From positions 1 through 64,000 of the forward strand of contig DFNX01000009.1 in the NCBI GenBank assembly GCA_002376235.1: 64,000 bases of DNA. Direction: 5' to 3'. The notes beneath the pieces were generated by a model that ran no database searches, was not told where the DNA came from, and saw nothing but the letters and a program-made list of their open reading frames with translations. Position 1 is the first letter of the stretch, and the number at the start of each line of letters is the position of its first letter. This DNA is from Neorhizobium sp. UBA3556 (GTDB taxonomy: Bacteria; Pseudomonadota; Alphaproteobacteria; Rhizobiales; Rhizobiaceae). Below are positions 44,772 through 53,960 of the stretch, in pieces. The position numbers and the translations under genes were made by a program.

Positions 44772-45488
44772 TTAGAGAATGCCGAGTTGCTCTTTCAGCG
44801 GCCCAAGAAAACGCCGGCTGACGGGGATAGAGCGCCCCCCGAGCGTGAGGATATTGGCAACGCCATTCTCGCCAAGCGCGATATCCTTTATATGTTCCGC
44901 ATTGACCATGTACTGGCGATGACAGCGGATCAGTTTTGTCCGCTCTTCGAGCGTGCGCAGCGTCAGTTCTGTGAAATGCTCGTGCCCGTCGTCGCCAAGC
45001 ACATAAATCCCGCCCGGCTTGGAAAAGATCGCCTCGACCTCTTCCAGCTTCATCAGACGGATACGGTTGAGACCGGTGCACGGGATATGACGAAGCGGCG
45101 GCGCGACATCGAGCAGCTTTTCCTGCTGGCCTGACTTCACCTTCCTGAGCCGCGCCAGGGTCTTCTGCAGCCGCTCCTCCTGGATCGGTTTCAAAAGATA
45201 ATCGAAAGCGTTCTCCTCGAAGGCCTGCAGTGCATATTCCTCGTAGGCCGTCAGGAATACGACATGCGGCATCCGGTCGGGATCGATCATCCGCAGCATT
45301 TCAAGCCCCGTCACCTGCGGCATCTGGATATCGAGGAACATGATTTCGGGAGACAGACGATTGATCGCCGCAATCCCCTCAATGGCATTTGCGCATTCAC
45401 CGACGATTTTGATGTCGCTCTCGTCCGCGAGCAAGGATTTCAGCTCGCCGCGTGCCAGGGTTTCGTCGTCTACGATCAGAGCTCTCAT
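44772..45488 (-). CDS. btsR: LytTR-family response regulator, BtsR-like
   Basis: This 238-residue regulator has a receiver domain (Asp7, Asp8, phospho-acceptor Asp53 in FLDIQMP) and a LytTR DNA-binding domain (about 130-238) with FTELTLRTLEERTKLIRCHRQYMVNAEHI. It is the natural partner of the LytS/BtsS-type kinase, although the transporter gene lies between them and the regulator is on the other strand. In E. coli btsS and btsR form one operon, so the arrangement differs here. Confidence 0.9.
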   Translation of the reverse strand: MRALIVDDETLARGELKSLLADESDIKIVGECANAIEGIAAINRLSPEIMFLDIQMPQVTGLEMLRMIDPDRMPHVVFLTAYEEYALQAFEENAFDYLLKPIQEERLQKTLARLRKVKSGQQEKLLDVAPPLRHIPCTGLNRIRLMKLEEVEAIFSKPGGIYVLGDDGHEHFTELTLRTLEERTKLIRCHRQYMVNAEHIKDIALGENGVANILTLGGRSIPVSRRFLGPLKEQLGIL

Positions 45489-45657
45489 TCACCTACATCA
45501 TCCAGGGTCGCGCAAAATGCCTTCTACAGATTTCCGTCTATGTACAGAATGCCGCAGCGTCGTCCTAGACAGCGCTTGAAAAATCAACCTTGCGGCAGAT
45601 CAACGACCCGCCTCGCCCTCCCAAAGCAAGAGCATTCAGGCTAACGCGAACGGGTTC

Positions 45658-45695
45658 AAAAACATGACCCGGCAAACCATGGCTTACCGGGTCAT
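45658..45695 (-). terminator. Rho-independent terminator of uxaA
   Basis: A 9-bp stem (ATGACCCGG at 45664-45672 and CCGGGTCAT at 45687-45695) is followed on the minus strand by G and five T (45662-45658). It lies 64 bp beyond the uxaA stop. Confidence 0.8.
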
Positions 45696-45758
45696 ATTCA
45701 TTGCAACAGTAGGGGAACCGACGCGGGATCAGAAATCCCTCTCAATTCGAAAAACGCA

Positions 45759-47276
45759 TCACATCACGGCGCCGATCTGCCACGGCACGAATTCCGCACC
45801 ACCATAGCCGAGTTCCTCACTCTTCGTCTGTTCGCCCGCTGCGACGCGAATGATCAGTTCGAAAAGCTCCTTGCCCTTCTCCTCGATCGTGACCCCTTCG
45901 GTGACGATATCGCCGCAGTTAAGGTCCATGTCGTCCTTCATCCGCTCGTACATTTCCGAGTTGGTCGAGATCTTGATGCAGGGCGTCGGCTTGTAGCCGG
46001 AAACGGAACCGCGACCGGTGGTAAACACGATCAGGTTTGCACCCGATGCTACCTGTCCGGTGACCGAACAAGGGTCGAAACCAGGGCTGTCCATGAAGAC
46101 GAAGCCTTTGCGATCGATCTTTTCACCGAACTTGTAGACGCCGAGCAGAGGAGCCGTACCGCCCTTCGCAACCGCGCCTAGCGATTTTTCCAGGATCGTC
46201 GTCAATCCACCCTTCTTGTTGCCGGGAGACGGGTTGTTGTCCATCTCGCCGCCATTGCGGGCGCAATAATCCTCCCACCACTTCAGCCGCTCGATCAGCT
46301 TGTTGCCGATCTCGGCCGTTTCGGCGCGACGTGTCAGAAGATGCTCGGCGCCATAAACTTCCGAAGTTTCCGACAGGATCGTCGTGCCGCCGTGGCGCAC
46401 CAGAAGGTCCGACGCATAACCGAGAGCCGGATTGGCGGTGATGCCAGAATAACCGTCGGAACCACCGCACTGCATGCCGATCGTAATCTCGGAAACCGGA
46501 GCGGGTGTGCGCACCGTGCGGTTGGCGAATTCCGCAACGCCGCGCAATTCCTCGAGCCCTCGTTCGATCGTCTTGCGGGTACCCCCCTCCTGCTGGATGG
46601 TCATGTAACGCAACATGCCATCCTGCCGGATGCGCCTTCCGCCGACGAGATCGGGGATCTGCATCACTTCACAGCCAAGCCCGACCAGAAGGATGCCGCC
46701 GAAATTGGGGTTCTGCGCATAACCGGAAAGCGTACGGAACAGCGTGGCATAACCCTCGCCATCCGTCGACATGCCGCAACCCGTGCCATGCGAGATCGGA
46801 ACAATGCCGTCGACATTCGGGAATTCATCGAGAAATCCCGACTTTTCGGCCGCTTCCGTGATGAAACGGGCGACCGAGCCGGAACAGTTCACCGTCGTCA
46901 GGATACCGATATAGTTGCGGGTGCCGACTTTGCCGTCTGCGCGCTTGTAGCCCATAAAAGTGCGCTTTTCGGCAATTTCGGGCAGCGGCGTGTTGGCGCT
47001 GGCAAACGCATAGTCCTGTTCATGCTCGCCCATGCCGAGATTGTGGACATGGACATGATCGCCGGCCGCAATATCGCTCTTGGCCTGACCGATGATCTGC
47101 CCGTAGCGCAAAACGTTTCCGCCAGCCGGTATTGCGGCGGTCGCAATCTTGTGTCCGCGCATGATGGCCTGACCGGTCGCAACACCGCTTGTCGTCAGAA
47201 TGTCGCCAGCGGCGAGATCGCGCAATGCGATCTCGATATTATCGGCAGGATGAAGGCAAATGCTGTTCTTGATCAT
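45759..47276 (-). CDS. uxaA: Altronate dehydratase (UxaA family)
   Basis: This 505-residue enzyme has a small N-terminal SAF domain (about 1-95) and the large dehydratase part with VPISHGTGCGM, GLGCEVMQ, MQCGGSDGYSGITANPALG and FTTGRGSVSG. It dehydrates D-altronate to 2-keto-3-deoxygluconate in galacturonate breakdown. The ATG at 47276 follows AGGAG at a distance of about 11 bases; an in-frame longer form to 47339 is less likely. It lies 115 bp downstream of the GntR gene on the same strand. The sister dehydrogenase gene uxaB is not in this window. Confidence 0.9.
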   Translation of the reverse strand: MIKNSICLHPADNIEIALRDLAAGDILTTSGVATGQAIMRGHKIATAAIPAGGNVLRYGQIIGQAKSDIAAGDHVHVHNLGMGEHEQDYAFASANTPLPEIAEKRTFMGYKRADGKVGTRNYIGILTTVNCSGSVARFITEAAEKSGFLDEFPNVDGIVPISHGTGCGMSTDGEGYATLFRTLSGYAQNPNFGGILLVGLGCEVMQIPDLVGGRRIRQDGMLRYMTIQQEGGTRKTIERGLEELRGVAEFANRTVRTPAPVSEITIGMQCGGSDGYSGITANPALGYASDLLVRHGGTTILSETSEVYGAEHLLTRRAETAEIGNKLIERLKWWEDYCARNGGEMDNNPSPGNKKGGLTTILEKSLGAVAKGGTAPLLGVYKFGEKIDRKGFVFMDSPGFDPCSVTGQVASGANLIVFTTGRGSVSGYKPTPCIKISTNSEMYERMKDDMDLNCGDIVTEGVTIEEKGKELFELIIRVAAGEQTKSEELGYGGAEFVPWQIGAVM

Positions 47277-47391
47277 GTGTATCTTTTCTCCTGATCCGGC
47301 TCCCATGCCGGTTGCATTGTCGGCCGGTCTCCAGGCCATGCATAGATTCTTGAACTGTCTTCCGCCTCAGCTGTCAGGCCGAAGCCTTTCA

Positions 47392-48102
47392 TCACGGTTC
47401 AGACGAAGCCGATCTGCCTCTGCCGCCACGTTTGCGAGACGGCAGGCCTGGCCGGGGTGCATCCAGACCGAGACCATCGAGATGACCGAAAACGGTCCGA
47501 AGATGGGCGCGCATATGGACCACGGCCGTGCCGGCATCACCTGCGATAATCGCGTCCGCGATCAATTGATGCTCGTTGAGGGCAAGCGTCATTCGATCGC
47601 TGTCCTGAGTGGTGAGATATCGAATACGATCAAGCTGCGTCTTGGCCCGCAGAATGGCATTCCATGCGCCTGCATAACCGCTAAGTTCCGCGATCAGAGC
47701 ATGGAAGACATTGTCGAGCTGATAGAACGTATCCCCGTTCCCGACAGCGGCGGCCTGCTCGCGCAGATTGGCGCGAATGCGCTCGCGCCCATCATCATCC
47801 ATGCGTTTTATCGCATCTTCAACAAGTGCACATTCCAGCTTCTCGCGAATATACTGGCCAACCTTGAAGGCTTCCAGTGAGATCGGCGCAACGAACGTTC
47901 CGAAATGCGGATAGATGACGACCAGCTCTTCTTCGGCCAGCTTGATAAGAGCTTCGCGCACGGGCGTCCGGCTCACTTCCAGTTGCTGGCAAAGATCCGC
48001 CTCGGACAAGGGGGCATCCGGAGCTAGACGGCCGCATACGATATCTTCCCGGATTTTCTCAAACACCTGGCTCGTCAGGCGGGAACGGCTGCGATCGACC
48101 AT
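47392..48102 (-). CDS. GntR-family regulator (FadR subfamily, FCD domain)
   Basis: This 236-residue regulator has a winged helix (SEADLCQQLEVSRTPVREALIKLAEEELV, about 33-60) and an FCD effector domain (about 80-215) with metal-type histidines (ALNEHQLIADAI, VVHMRAHL). The C-terminus is basic. Its position between uxaA and uxaC suggests that it represses the hexuronate genes and is released by a sugar acid or its breakdown product. It probably shares a transcript with uxaA. Confidence 0.88.
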   Translation of the reverse strand: MVDRSRSRLTSQVFEKIREDIVCGRLAPDAPLSEADLCQQLEVSRTPVREALIKLAEEELVVIYPHFGTFVAPISLEAFKVGQYIREKLECALVEDAIKRMDDDGRERIRANLREQAAAVGNGDTFYQLDNVFHALIAELSGYAGAWNAILRAKTQLDRIRYLTTQDSDRMTLALNEHQLIADAIIAGDAGTAVVHMRAHLRTVFGHLDGLGLDAPRPGLPSRKRGGRGRSASSEP

Positions 48103-49096
48103 TCAGTTACTCATCTTCTCCATTTCGGTCAGGCTGAACTGTCATCGTCACCTCCCTGACTTATCGACACCTTAATGGCAGTAGATCGTGCTGCCGCGTA
48201 TTTCCGCGATCCTCGGAGGCGAAGTAAAGCCTCGGGTTTTCAATGATGAAATTACACGCATTACGCGCATACGCCTAATCTAATATTAGTAGGCCAAAAG
48301 AGAGCGAGTCCTGCATCCGCCTCGGCTTTCGACAAAATCGGATCAACTGGTAATCACCTCACCTGGAGAGAACGCAAAACACCTCGGTCAGCTTCCGCCT
48401 TATCGCCGCCACCGATTTTAGCGAAGGCCAACTTCATTCACAGATAGCAACAAGCGCGTTTCCTGGTTCGCGGGCGTCCAGGCATCAACTCCATTCACCC
48501 CGCTACTCTCCTTCTCCCGGACATCCGTCGGATTCAACATATACTACCATATGGGTGAAGTTGAACAGCTAAATTCAACAATGACGTGCGACATTTTTGG
48601 CAGCACTCAAAAATTGATGATAGTCATCATATTCCGATTATTTAATATGATATCAGCATCTTACGTAGCGCGCGGTTGAGATGCACTACCCCTTTCGATG
48701 AAGGAAGCCCATGTGGTTACGAAAAATCTAAAACGCGGCACTCCCACGAATCGACCGGCTGGAATGACACGTCTACCTCCTCCGACGAACCATCGGGAAG
48801 CACAGAAACCAATATTGAACGGTATTAAGAAGCTGCGACACCTTCGACCAATCGCCCAAGCGCCTGCGACAATTTCGCACACTCGCTCTAGCGCAATTCC
48901 AATTTTTTCGATTTTGGCAGTGTCGCCAATGCGGATTTTATGATCATGATTCAATGCGGATTTCTGGAAAAACAAGCGAAATCAAGAATAGACAAACATC
49001 AAGAAATCCAACCTTCAGCTTATCACGATAAGGTCATTGACATCTCGATTGACAGCAATCTAGCGTTGATCTCGTCGAAAGGAGGTCGGCTCCCCA
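48103..49096. other. 994-bp AT-rich intergenic region with operator-like palindromes
   Basis: This large spacer separates the divergent gntR and uxaC genes. Two short ORFs on opposite strands overlap near 48661-48975, but neither looks like a known protein or has a good start. Candidate operators are CTAATATTAG near 48280, ACCATATGGGT near 48546 and TGATGATAGTCATCA (48615-48629). Two TTGACA boxes (49037-49042, 49049-49054) precede uxaC. Confidence 0.4.
48615..48629. promoter_or_regulatory. Candidate GntR operator, 15-bp palindrome
   Basis: TGATGA-TAG-TCATCA is a perfect inverted repeat with 6-base arms, in the divergent region between gntR and uxaC. The FadR-type consensus is usually TGGT-N-ACCA-like, so the assignment is tentative. 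Confidence 0.3.
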
Positions 49097-50506
49097 ATGA
49101 AATCACTTATACATCCTGACGTTTTATTTCCGGCCGAAAACAGTACTCGTTCCATTGCTCAAGCACTTTACAAAACGGTCTCGGATCTTCCGATCATCAG
49201 TCCTCACGGTCATACCGATCCCAAATGGTATGCTCTGGATGAGCCGTTCCCGGATCCGGCCCAGCTCCTGATCGTTCCCGATCACTACATTTTCCGAATG
49301 CTCTTCAGCCAAGGCATCCGGCTCGAGGATCTCGGCGTGCGCCGTCTCGACGGGTCAGCCGTAGAAACCGACGGTCGCCGGATCTGGCGGCTTTTTGCTG
49401 AAAACTATTACCTGTTCCGCGGCACCCCGACACGGCAATGGATGGATTTCGTCCTCTCCAACCTGTTCGGCATCGAGGAGCCTCTGACCGCCAAGACCGC
49501 GGACAAGACCTATGATCTGATCGCTGAAAAGCTTGCACTGCCTGAATACCGGCCTCGCGCACTGTTCAAGCGGTTCAACATCGAGGTCATCGCCACCACC
49601 GAAGGCGCGCTCGACGATCTTCGCTGGCACAAGGCGATCCGCGACAGCGGCTGGGATGGACGCGTGGTTACCGCCTATCGGCCGGATGCCGTGGTCGATC
49701 CCGATTTCGAGGGTTTCTCCGCCAATCTCGACCAACTGGGCGACATGACGAGCGAAGACACCGGTTCGTGGACGGGGTATCTCGCCGCCCACCGGAAACG
49801 CCGCGCCTATTTCAAGTCGTTCGGCGCAACGTCCTCGGACCATGGTCATGCAACGGCCGATACGGCCAACCTTTCGGATCAGGAGGCTGCGGCACTGTTT
49901 AACAGGATCCGGGCCGGCAAGTCGGATCTGGATGATCACAAGCTGTTCCGCGGCCAAATGCTGACGGAAATGGCGAAGATGAGTTTGGATGACAGGCTTG
50001 TCCTGCAGATCCATCCAGGCTCCAGGCGCAATCATTCGCCGACCGTGTTCGCTAATCATGGCCGCGATATGGGCTTCGATATTCCGGGCCGCACCGACTA
50101 TGTCAGCGCGCTCAAGCCTTTGCTGGATGCCGTTGGCGCGGAACGCGACCTGACCGTCGTCCTCTTCACGCTCGATGAAACCTCCTATGCCCGTGAACTG
50201 GCACCGCTTGCAGGCGCCTATCCGGCCCTCAGGCTCGGTCCCGCATGGTGGTTCCACGACAGCCCGGAAGGCATGCGGCGCTTCCGCGAAATGACGACCG
50301 AAACCGCAGGTTTCTACAACACGGTCGGCTTCAATGACGACACGCGCGCCTTCCCGTCCATACCGGCGCGCCACGACGTTGCTCGACGGGTAGATTGCGC
50401 ATTCCTGGCGCGGCTCGTCAGCGAACACAGGCTCCGCGAGGAAGAAGCTTTCGAGCTAGCCACGGAGCTTGCCTATACGCTCGCAAAAAAGGCGTATCGG
50501 CTTTGA
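49097..50506 (+). CDS. uxaC: Glucuronate (uronate) isomerase
   Basis: This 469-residue enzyme of the amidohydrolase fold has the metal motif ISPHGHTDPKW near residue 35, IEVIATTEGALDDLRWHKAI, LQIHPGSRRNH near 310 and LGPAWWFHDSPEGM near 380. It interconverts D-glucuronate and D-fructuronate (or galacturonate and tagaturonate), the first step of hexuronate breakdown. The ATG is preceded by AAAGGAGGT at a distance of about 10 bases. Its last 14 codons are part of a tandem duplication that continues into the spacer. Confidence 0.94.
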   Translation: MKSLIHPDVLFPAENSTRSIAQALYKTVSDLPIISPHGHTDPKWYALDEPFPDPAQLLIVPDHYIFRMLFSQGIRLEDLGVRRLDGSAVETDGRRIWRLFAENYYLFRGTPTRQWMDFVLSNLFGIEEPLTAKTADKTYDLIAEKLALPEYRPRALFKRFNIEVIATTEGALDDLRWHKAIRDSGWDGRVVTAYRPDAVVDPDFEGFSANLDQLGDMTSEDTGSWTGYLAAHRKRRAYFKSFGATSSDHGHATADTANLSDQEAAALFNRIRAGKSDLDDHKLFRGQMLTEMAKMSLDDRLVLQIHPGSRRNHSPTVFANHGRDMGFDIPGRTDYVSALKPLLDAVGAERDLTVVLFTLDETSYARELAPLAGAYPALRLGPAWWFHDSPEGMRRFREMTTETAGFYNTVGFNDDTRAFPSIPARHDVARRVDCAFLARLVSEHRLREEEAFELATELAYTLAKKAYRL

Positions 50507-50800
50507 TCGGCGCTTAGGCGCCCACACAAGAAGACTACAAAAAACTGACTTTCGGAAGGTCGGAAATGGAGCATCGGCATCCATTTCCGACGCCGGGTCC
50601 GGCTGGCCAGTTTTCGGGTTCAATGAGTTCTTGATTGACTGAGCTTGCCCATACGCACCTGAGAACGCGTATCGGCTTTCGATGACGCTTGGGCGTCCGC
50701 ATGGGGAGACTATCAAAACTGACGTCCGATCAACCTGAAGTGGAGCATCATCCTCCATTTCCGGCAGCGGACTCGGCTGGCCAGTTTCTTTCGGCCAAAC
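50465..50800 (+). repeat. Imperfect tandem duplication (176-bp period) with fold-back structure
   Basis: Unit A (50465-50640) begins in the last uxaC codons; unit B (50641 to about 50800) repeats the same order of blocks: GAGCTTGCC, CGTATCGGCTTT, AAAACTGAC, TGGAGCATC, CTCCATTTCC-like and CGGCTGGCCAGTTT. In A a 12-bp perfect stem (50559-50570 with 50580-50591) sits inside an outer stem AAAACTG/CAGTTTT (50541-50547 with 50608-50614). B keeps both stems (50737-50745 with 50753-50761; 50716-50721 with 50782-50787), with a compensated G-U pair. The spacer from 50507 to 50825 contains nothing else. Confidence 0.75.
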
Positions 50801-50825
50801 CACTTTAATAATGGAGGAAATACAA

Positions 50826-51812
50826 ATGAAACGAACTTTCAAGACAATCCGTACGATGCTTCTGGCTGCCGGTGCAGCAGGTGTCCTTCTTGCTTCGCCG
50901 GCCATGGCGCGCGACTTCAGGTCTGCCGACATTCACCCGAATGACTATCCGACCGTTCAGGGTGCCATGTATATGGGCAAGATCCTGTCCGAACGCACCA
51001 ATGGTCGCCTCGGTGTCAAGGTCTTCCCGAACGGCGCACTGGGTGACGAACGCGGCACGATCGAACAGCTGCGCATCGGCGGCCTCGACATGCTGCGCAT
51101 CAGCGCCGCCGTGGTCAATAACATGGTGCCGGAAACCATCGTCATCTCGCTGCCGTTCATCTTCCGCTCCACAGCGCATGAACGTGCCGTCCTCGACGGC
51201 CCGATCGGTGAAGACGTGCTGAAGGCCCTGGAGAAGCAGGGCATGATCGGCCTTGCCTTCTATGACAGCGGCGCGCGCTCGATGTACACCAAGAAGCCGG
51301 TCAAGACACTCGCCGACCTTCACAACATGAAGATCCGCGTTCAGCAGTCCGACATGTTCGTGGCGATGGTCCAGGCTCTCGGCGCCAATGCAACGCCGAT
51401 GCCGATGGGTGAGGTCTATACCGGCCTAAAGACCGGCATCATCGATGCTGCCGAGAACAACTACCCGTCCTATGAATCGTCACACCACTATGAGGCAGCC
51501 AAGTATTTCACCCGCACCGAGCATGCCATGGTGCCGGAACTGCTGCTCTTCTCCAAGCCGCTCTGGGACAAGCTGCCGCCGGAAGATCAGGCTTTGATCC
51601 GCAAGGCCGCCAAGGACTCGGTCGTCGAGCAGCGTCGCCTGTGGGATGAACGTGAGCTCAAGTCCAGGGAAATTGTCGAAAAGGCCGGCAGCACCATCGC
51701 CGACGTCAACGACAAGCAGGAATTCATCGATGCCATGAAGCCTGTTTACGCCCAGTTCGCCAAGACTCCTGAACTGCAGGATCTCATCAAGCGGATCCAG
51801 GAAACGAAGTGA
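50826..51812 (+). CDS. TRAP transporter solute-binding protein (DctP family)
   Basis: This 328-residue protein has a Sec signal (TIRTMLLAAGAAGVLLASPAMA), then RDFRSADIHPNDYPTVQGAMYMGKILSERTNGRLGVKVFPNGALGDERGTIEQLRIGGLDM. The conserved carboxylate-binding arginine is probably in MKIRVQQSD. TRAP binding proteins take organic acids from the periplasm. Neighbouring uxaC and kdgF suggest glucuronate or galacturonate. The start at 50826 follows GGAGGAAA; the ATG at 50811 overlaps that site. Confidence 0.92.
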   Translation: MKRTFKTIRTMLLAAGAAGVLLASPAMARDFRSADIHPNDYPTVQGAMYMGKILSERTNGRLGVKVFPNGALGDERGTIEQLRIGGLDMLRISAAVVNNMVPETIVISLPFIFRSTAHERAVLDGPIGEDVLKALEKQGMIGLAFYDSGARSMYTKKPVKTLADLHNMKIRVQQSDMFVAMVQALGANATPMPMGEVYTGLKTGIIDAAENNYPSYESSHHYEAAKYFTRTEHAMVPELLLFSKPLWDKLPPEDQALIRKAAKDSVVEQRRLWDERELKSREIVEKAGSTIADVNDKQEFIDAMKPVYAQFAKTPELQDLIKRIQETK

Positions 51813-51821
51813 ATGATCAAG

Positions 51822-51848
51822 GAAGCAGCTCCGGACCGGGGCTGCTTC
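51822..51848 (+). promoter_or_regulatory. Intercistronic stem-loop between TRAP binding protein and permease genes
   Basis: GAAGCAGC (51822-51829) pairs with GCTGCTTC (51841-51848), and the inner bases can extend the stem. It lies 10 bp after the binding-protein stop in a 155-bp gap. Such hairpins commonly protect the upstream message or lower read-through, so binding protein outnumbers permease. Confidence 0.55.
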
Positions 51849-51967
51849 TCCTCCGACAGCCTGCTCGCCGGACATAAGGCGCCGGGCACTACAAACCTCA
51901 AGACACCGTGCATTGTACGCTCCGAAAACCAAGCCAGGTTTTCGCGCGGATGCGCCCGGGGGATAAC

Positions 51968-52507
51968 ATGAATACTCACAGCAAATCTGAAGGCGGTCAT
52001 CCACCTGCGATGACGGGACTGCTCACGAGCATCAACGCACCGCTTGCCAAGATCGGTATGATCCTGGCCATTACCGGCCTGCTTACGCTCGTTGCCGTCG
52101 TCTTCTACCAGGTTTTCGGCCGTTATGTGCTGAACGATTCACCCAGCTGGACGGAAAATCTGGCAATCGTCCTTATTCTCTACGTCACCATGATAGGCGC
52201 TGCCGTTGGCGTCCGCGATGCGGGTCACATCGCCCTCGACTCGCTGACCGTTCTTCTGCCGCAATACATGCAGCGTTATGTGGAACTGGCCATCTACATC
52301 GCCATCTGCCTGTTCGGGGCGGCCATGGCCTATAACGGCTGGGTGCTCGGCTGGTCGGTTGCTCCCTACCTGATGCCCAACCTCCATGTGACAGAGGCCG
52401 TGCGTTACATTCCGCTCGCGGTTTCGGGCGTCCTTATCATCATGTTTTCAGTTGAACATATCATGGCCATTTTCCGTAAGGCGGAGGTTGTACCGTCATG
52501 GCACTAA
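51968..52507 (+). CDS. TRAP transporter small permease (DctQ family)
   Basis: This 179-residue protein has four membrane helices and the DctQ pattern FYQVFGRYVLNDSPSWTENLAIVLILYVTMIGAAVGVRDAGHIALDSL. It supports assembly of the large permease. The ATG at 51968 follows GGGGGA at close distance; upstream codons to 51908 are in frame but unlikely. It overlaps the next gene by ten bases. Confidence 0.93.
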   Translation: MNTHSKSEGGHPPAMTGLLTSINAPLAKIGMILAITGLLTLVAVVFYQVFGRYVLNDSPSWTENLAIVLILYVTMIGAAVGVRDAGHIALDSLTVLLPQYMQRYVELAIYIAICLFGAAMAYNGWVLGWSVAPYLMPNLHVTEAVRYIPLAVSGVLIIMFSVEHIMAIFRKAEVVPSWH

Positions 52508-53781
52508 CCATTCTTTGTATCACTTTTGTCGGCTTCCTCATTGCGGGGATCCCGGTCGCCTTCGCGATCGGCCTGTCGGCGCTTTGCACCATTCTTTATG
52601 AAGGTCTGCCGATCGCCGTCGGCTTCCAGCAGATGATGGCGGGCATGAACGTATTTTCGTTTCTCGCCATTCCTTTCTTCATTTTCTCCGGTGAATTGAT
52701 GCTGCATGGCGGCGTTGCCGACAAGATCGTGAACGCAGCCAAGGCTATGGTCGGCCATGTCCGCGGCGGCCTCGGCATGTCGAACGTCGTCGCCTGCACC
52801 CTCTTCGGCGGTGTCGCCGGCTCACCCGTTGCCGACGTCTCGGCCATGGGCGCCGTCATGATCCCCATGATGAAGAAGGAAGGGTATGACGCAGACTACG
52901 CCGTCAACGTTACCACCCACGCCGCACTCGTCGGCGCACTGATGCCGACCAGCCATAACATGATCATCTACGCGCTGGCCGCCAGCGGCAAGGCTTCGAT
53001 CGGCGCCCTGATCGCAGCCGGCATCATGCCTGCCCTGCTTCTGATGGTCTGTAACCTCGGTGCAGCCTATTACGTCGCAAGAAAACGCGGCTATCCGGCA
53101 GGCACCTTCCCTGGCTGGCACATCGTCATGCGTTCGCTCGCAGCAGCGGCGCCCGGCATGCTGATCGTGGTCATCATCCTCGGCGGTATCGTCTCTGGTA
53201 TCTTCACGGCAACGGAATCCGCGTCCATCGCCGTGATCTACACGATGCTTCTGACCTTCTTCATCTATCGCACGATGACCTGGGAAGCCTTCCTTGCGGC
53301 AGCGGCCAAAACGGTCAAGACGACCGGTATCGTCCTGCTCTTGATCGGCGTGTCGACCATGTTCCAGTATCTCATGGGTCTCTATGGCGTTGCCGACATG
53401 ACCGGTGAGCTGATGAGCCACATTTCGACCAACCCGATCGTCATCTTCCTGATGATCAACATCATCCTGTTCCTGCTCGGAACCTTCATGGATATGGCGA
53501 GCACCATCCTGATCTGCACGCCGATCTTCCTGCCGATCGCCATGCAATACGGTATGGACCCGGTTCAGTTCGGCATGGTCATGCTGCTCAACTGCGCACT
53601 TGGCCTCAACACGCCGCCGGTCGGCACAACGCAGTTCATCGGCTGCGCCATTGGTGAAATCTCCGTCGGCGAAGTCATGAAGTCGATCCTGCCCTTCTAC
53701 AGCGCATTGTTCCTCGCCATGGCATTGGTCACCTATGTGCCGATGTTCTCCATGTGGCTACCCCGCCTGCTGATGAACTAA
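52498..53781 (+). CDS. TRAP transporter large permease (DctM family)
   Basis: This 427-residue protein has about twelve membrane segments and the DctM markers FLAIPFFIFSGELMLHGGVADKIV, GGVAGSPVADVSAMGAVMIPMMKKEGY and NCALGLNTPPVGTTQF. It forms the sodium-coupled translocation path with DctQ and the binding protein. Start overlap with the small permease indicates coupled translation. Confidence 0.95.
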   Translation: MALTILCITFVGFLIAGIPVAFAIGLSALCTILYEGLPIAVGFQQMMAGMNVFSFLAIPFFIFSGELMLHGGVADKIVNAAKAMVGHVRGGLGMSNVVACTLFGGVAGSPVADVSAMGAVMIPMMKKEGYDADYAVNVTTHAALVGALMPTSHNMIIYALAASGKASIGALIAAGIMPALLLMVCNLGAAYYVARKRGYPAGTFPGWHIVMRSLAAAAPGMLIVVIILGGIVSGIFTATESASIAVIYTMLLTFFIYRTMTWEAFLAAAAKTVKTTGIVLLLIGVSTMFQYLMGLYGVADMTGELMSHISTNPIVIFLMINIILFLLGTFMDMASTILICTPIFLPIAMQYGMDPVQFGMVMLLNCALGLNTPPVGTTQFIGCAIGEISVGEVMKSILPFYSALFLAMALVTYVPMFSMWLPRLLMN

Positions 53782-53809
53782 GCAGCGGCCCGAAGCACAC
53801 AAATCAGGC

Positions 53810-53831
53810 GCCCGGCTCCGGCCGGGCACTT
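53810..53831 (+). terminator. Rho-independent terminator of the TRAP operon
   Basis: GCCCGGC (53810-53816) and GCCGGGC (53821-53827) form a 7-bp GC-rich stem with a 4-nt loop, followed by ACTTTT. It lies 29 bp after the large-permease stop. Confidence 0.8.
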
Positions 53832-53892
53832 TTGCATGCGGTAATCGCTAGACTGGTTTACCCTCCGGATGCACAGCCGTCACAGGAAACGC

Positions 53893-53923
53893 AAAAGCCG
53901 GCCGCAAGCTTGCGACCGGCTTT
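53893..53923 (-). terminator. Rho-independent terminator of kdgF
   Basis: AAAGCCGG (53894-53901) pairs with CCGGCTTT (53916-53923), and the inner CGCAAGCTTGCG is itself palindromic, which gives a long stem. On the minus strand it ends in CTTTTGC, 38 bp past the kdgF stop. Confidence 0.75.
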
Positions 53924-53960
53924 CATCCGTCCTGACCGCAGTCGCGGCCCAAAAAGAACA

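Noticed and set aside
47260..47880. 206-residue plus-strand ORF opposite gntR
   Set aside because: Shadow of the GntR gene, which has a clear winged helix and FCD domain on the minus strand.
48661..48975. Two overlapping ORFs on opposite strands in the gntR-uxaC spacer
   Set aside because: Neither resembles a known protein, and both start without a ribosome-binding site; kept only as part of the spacer description.
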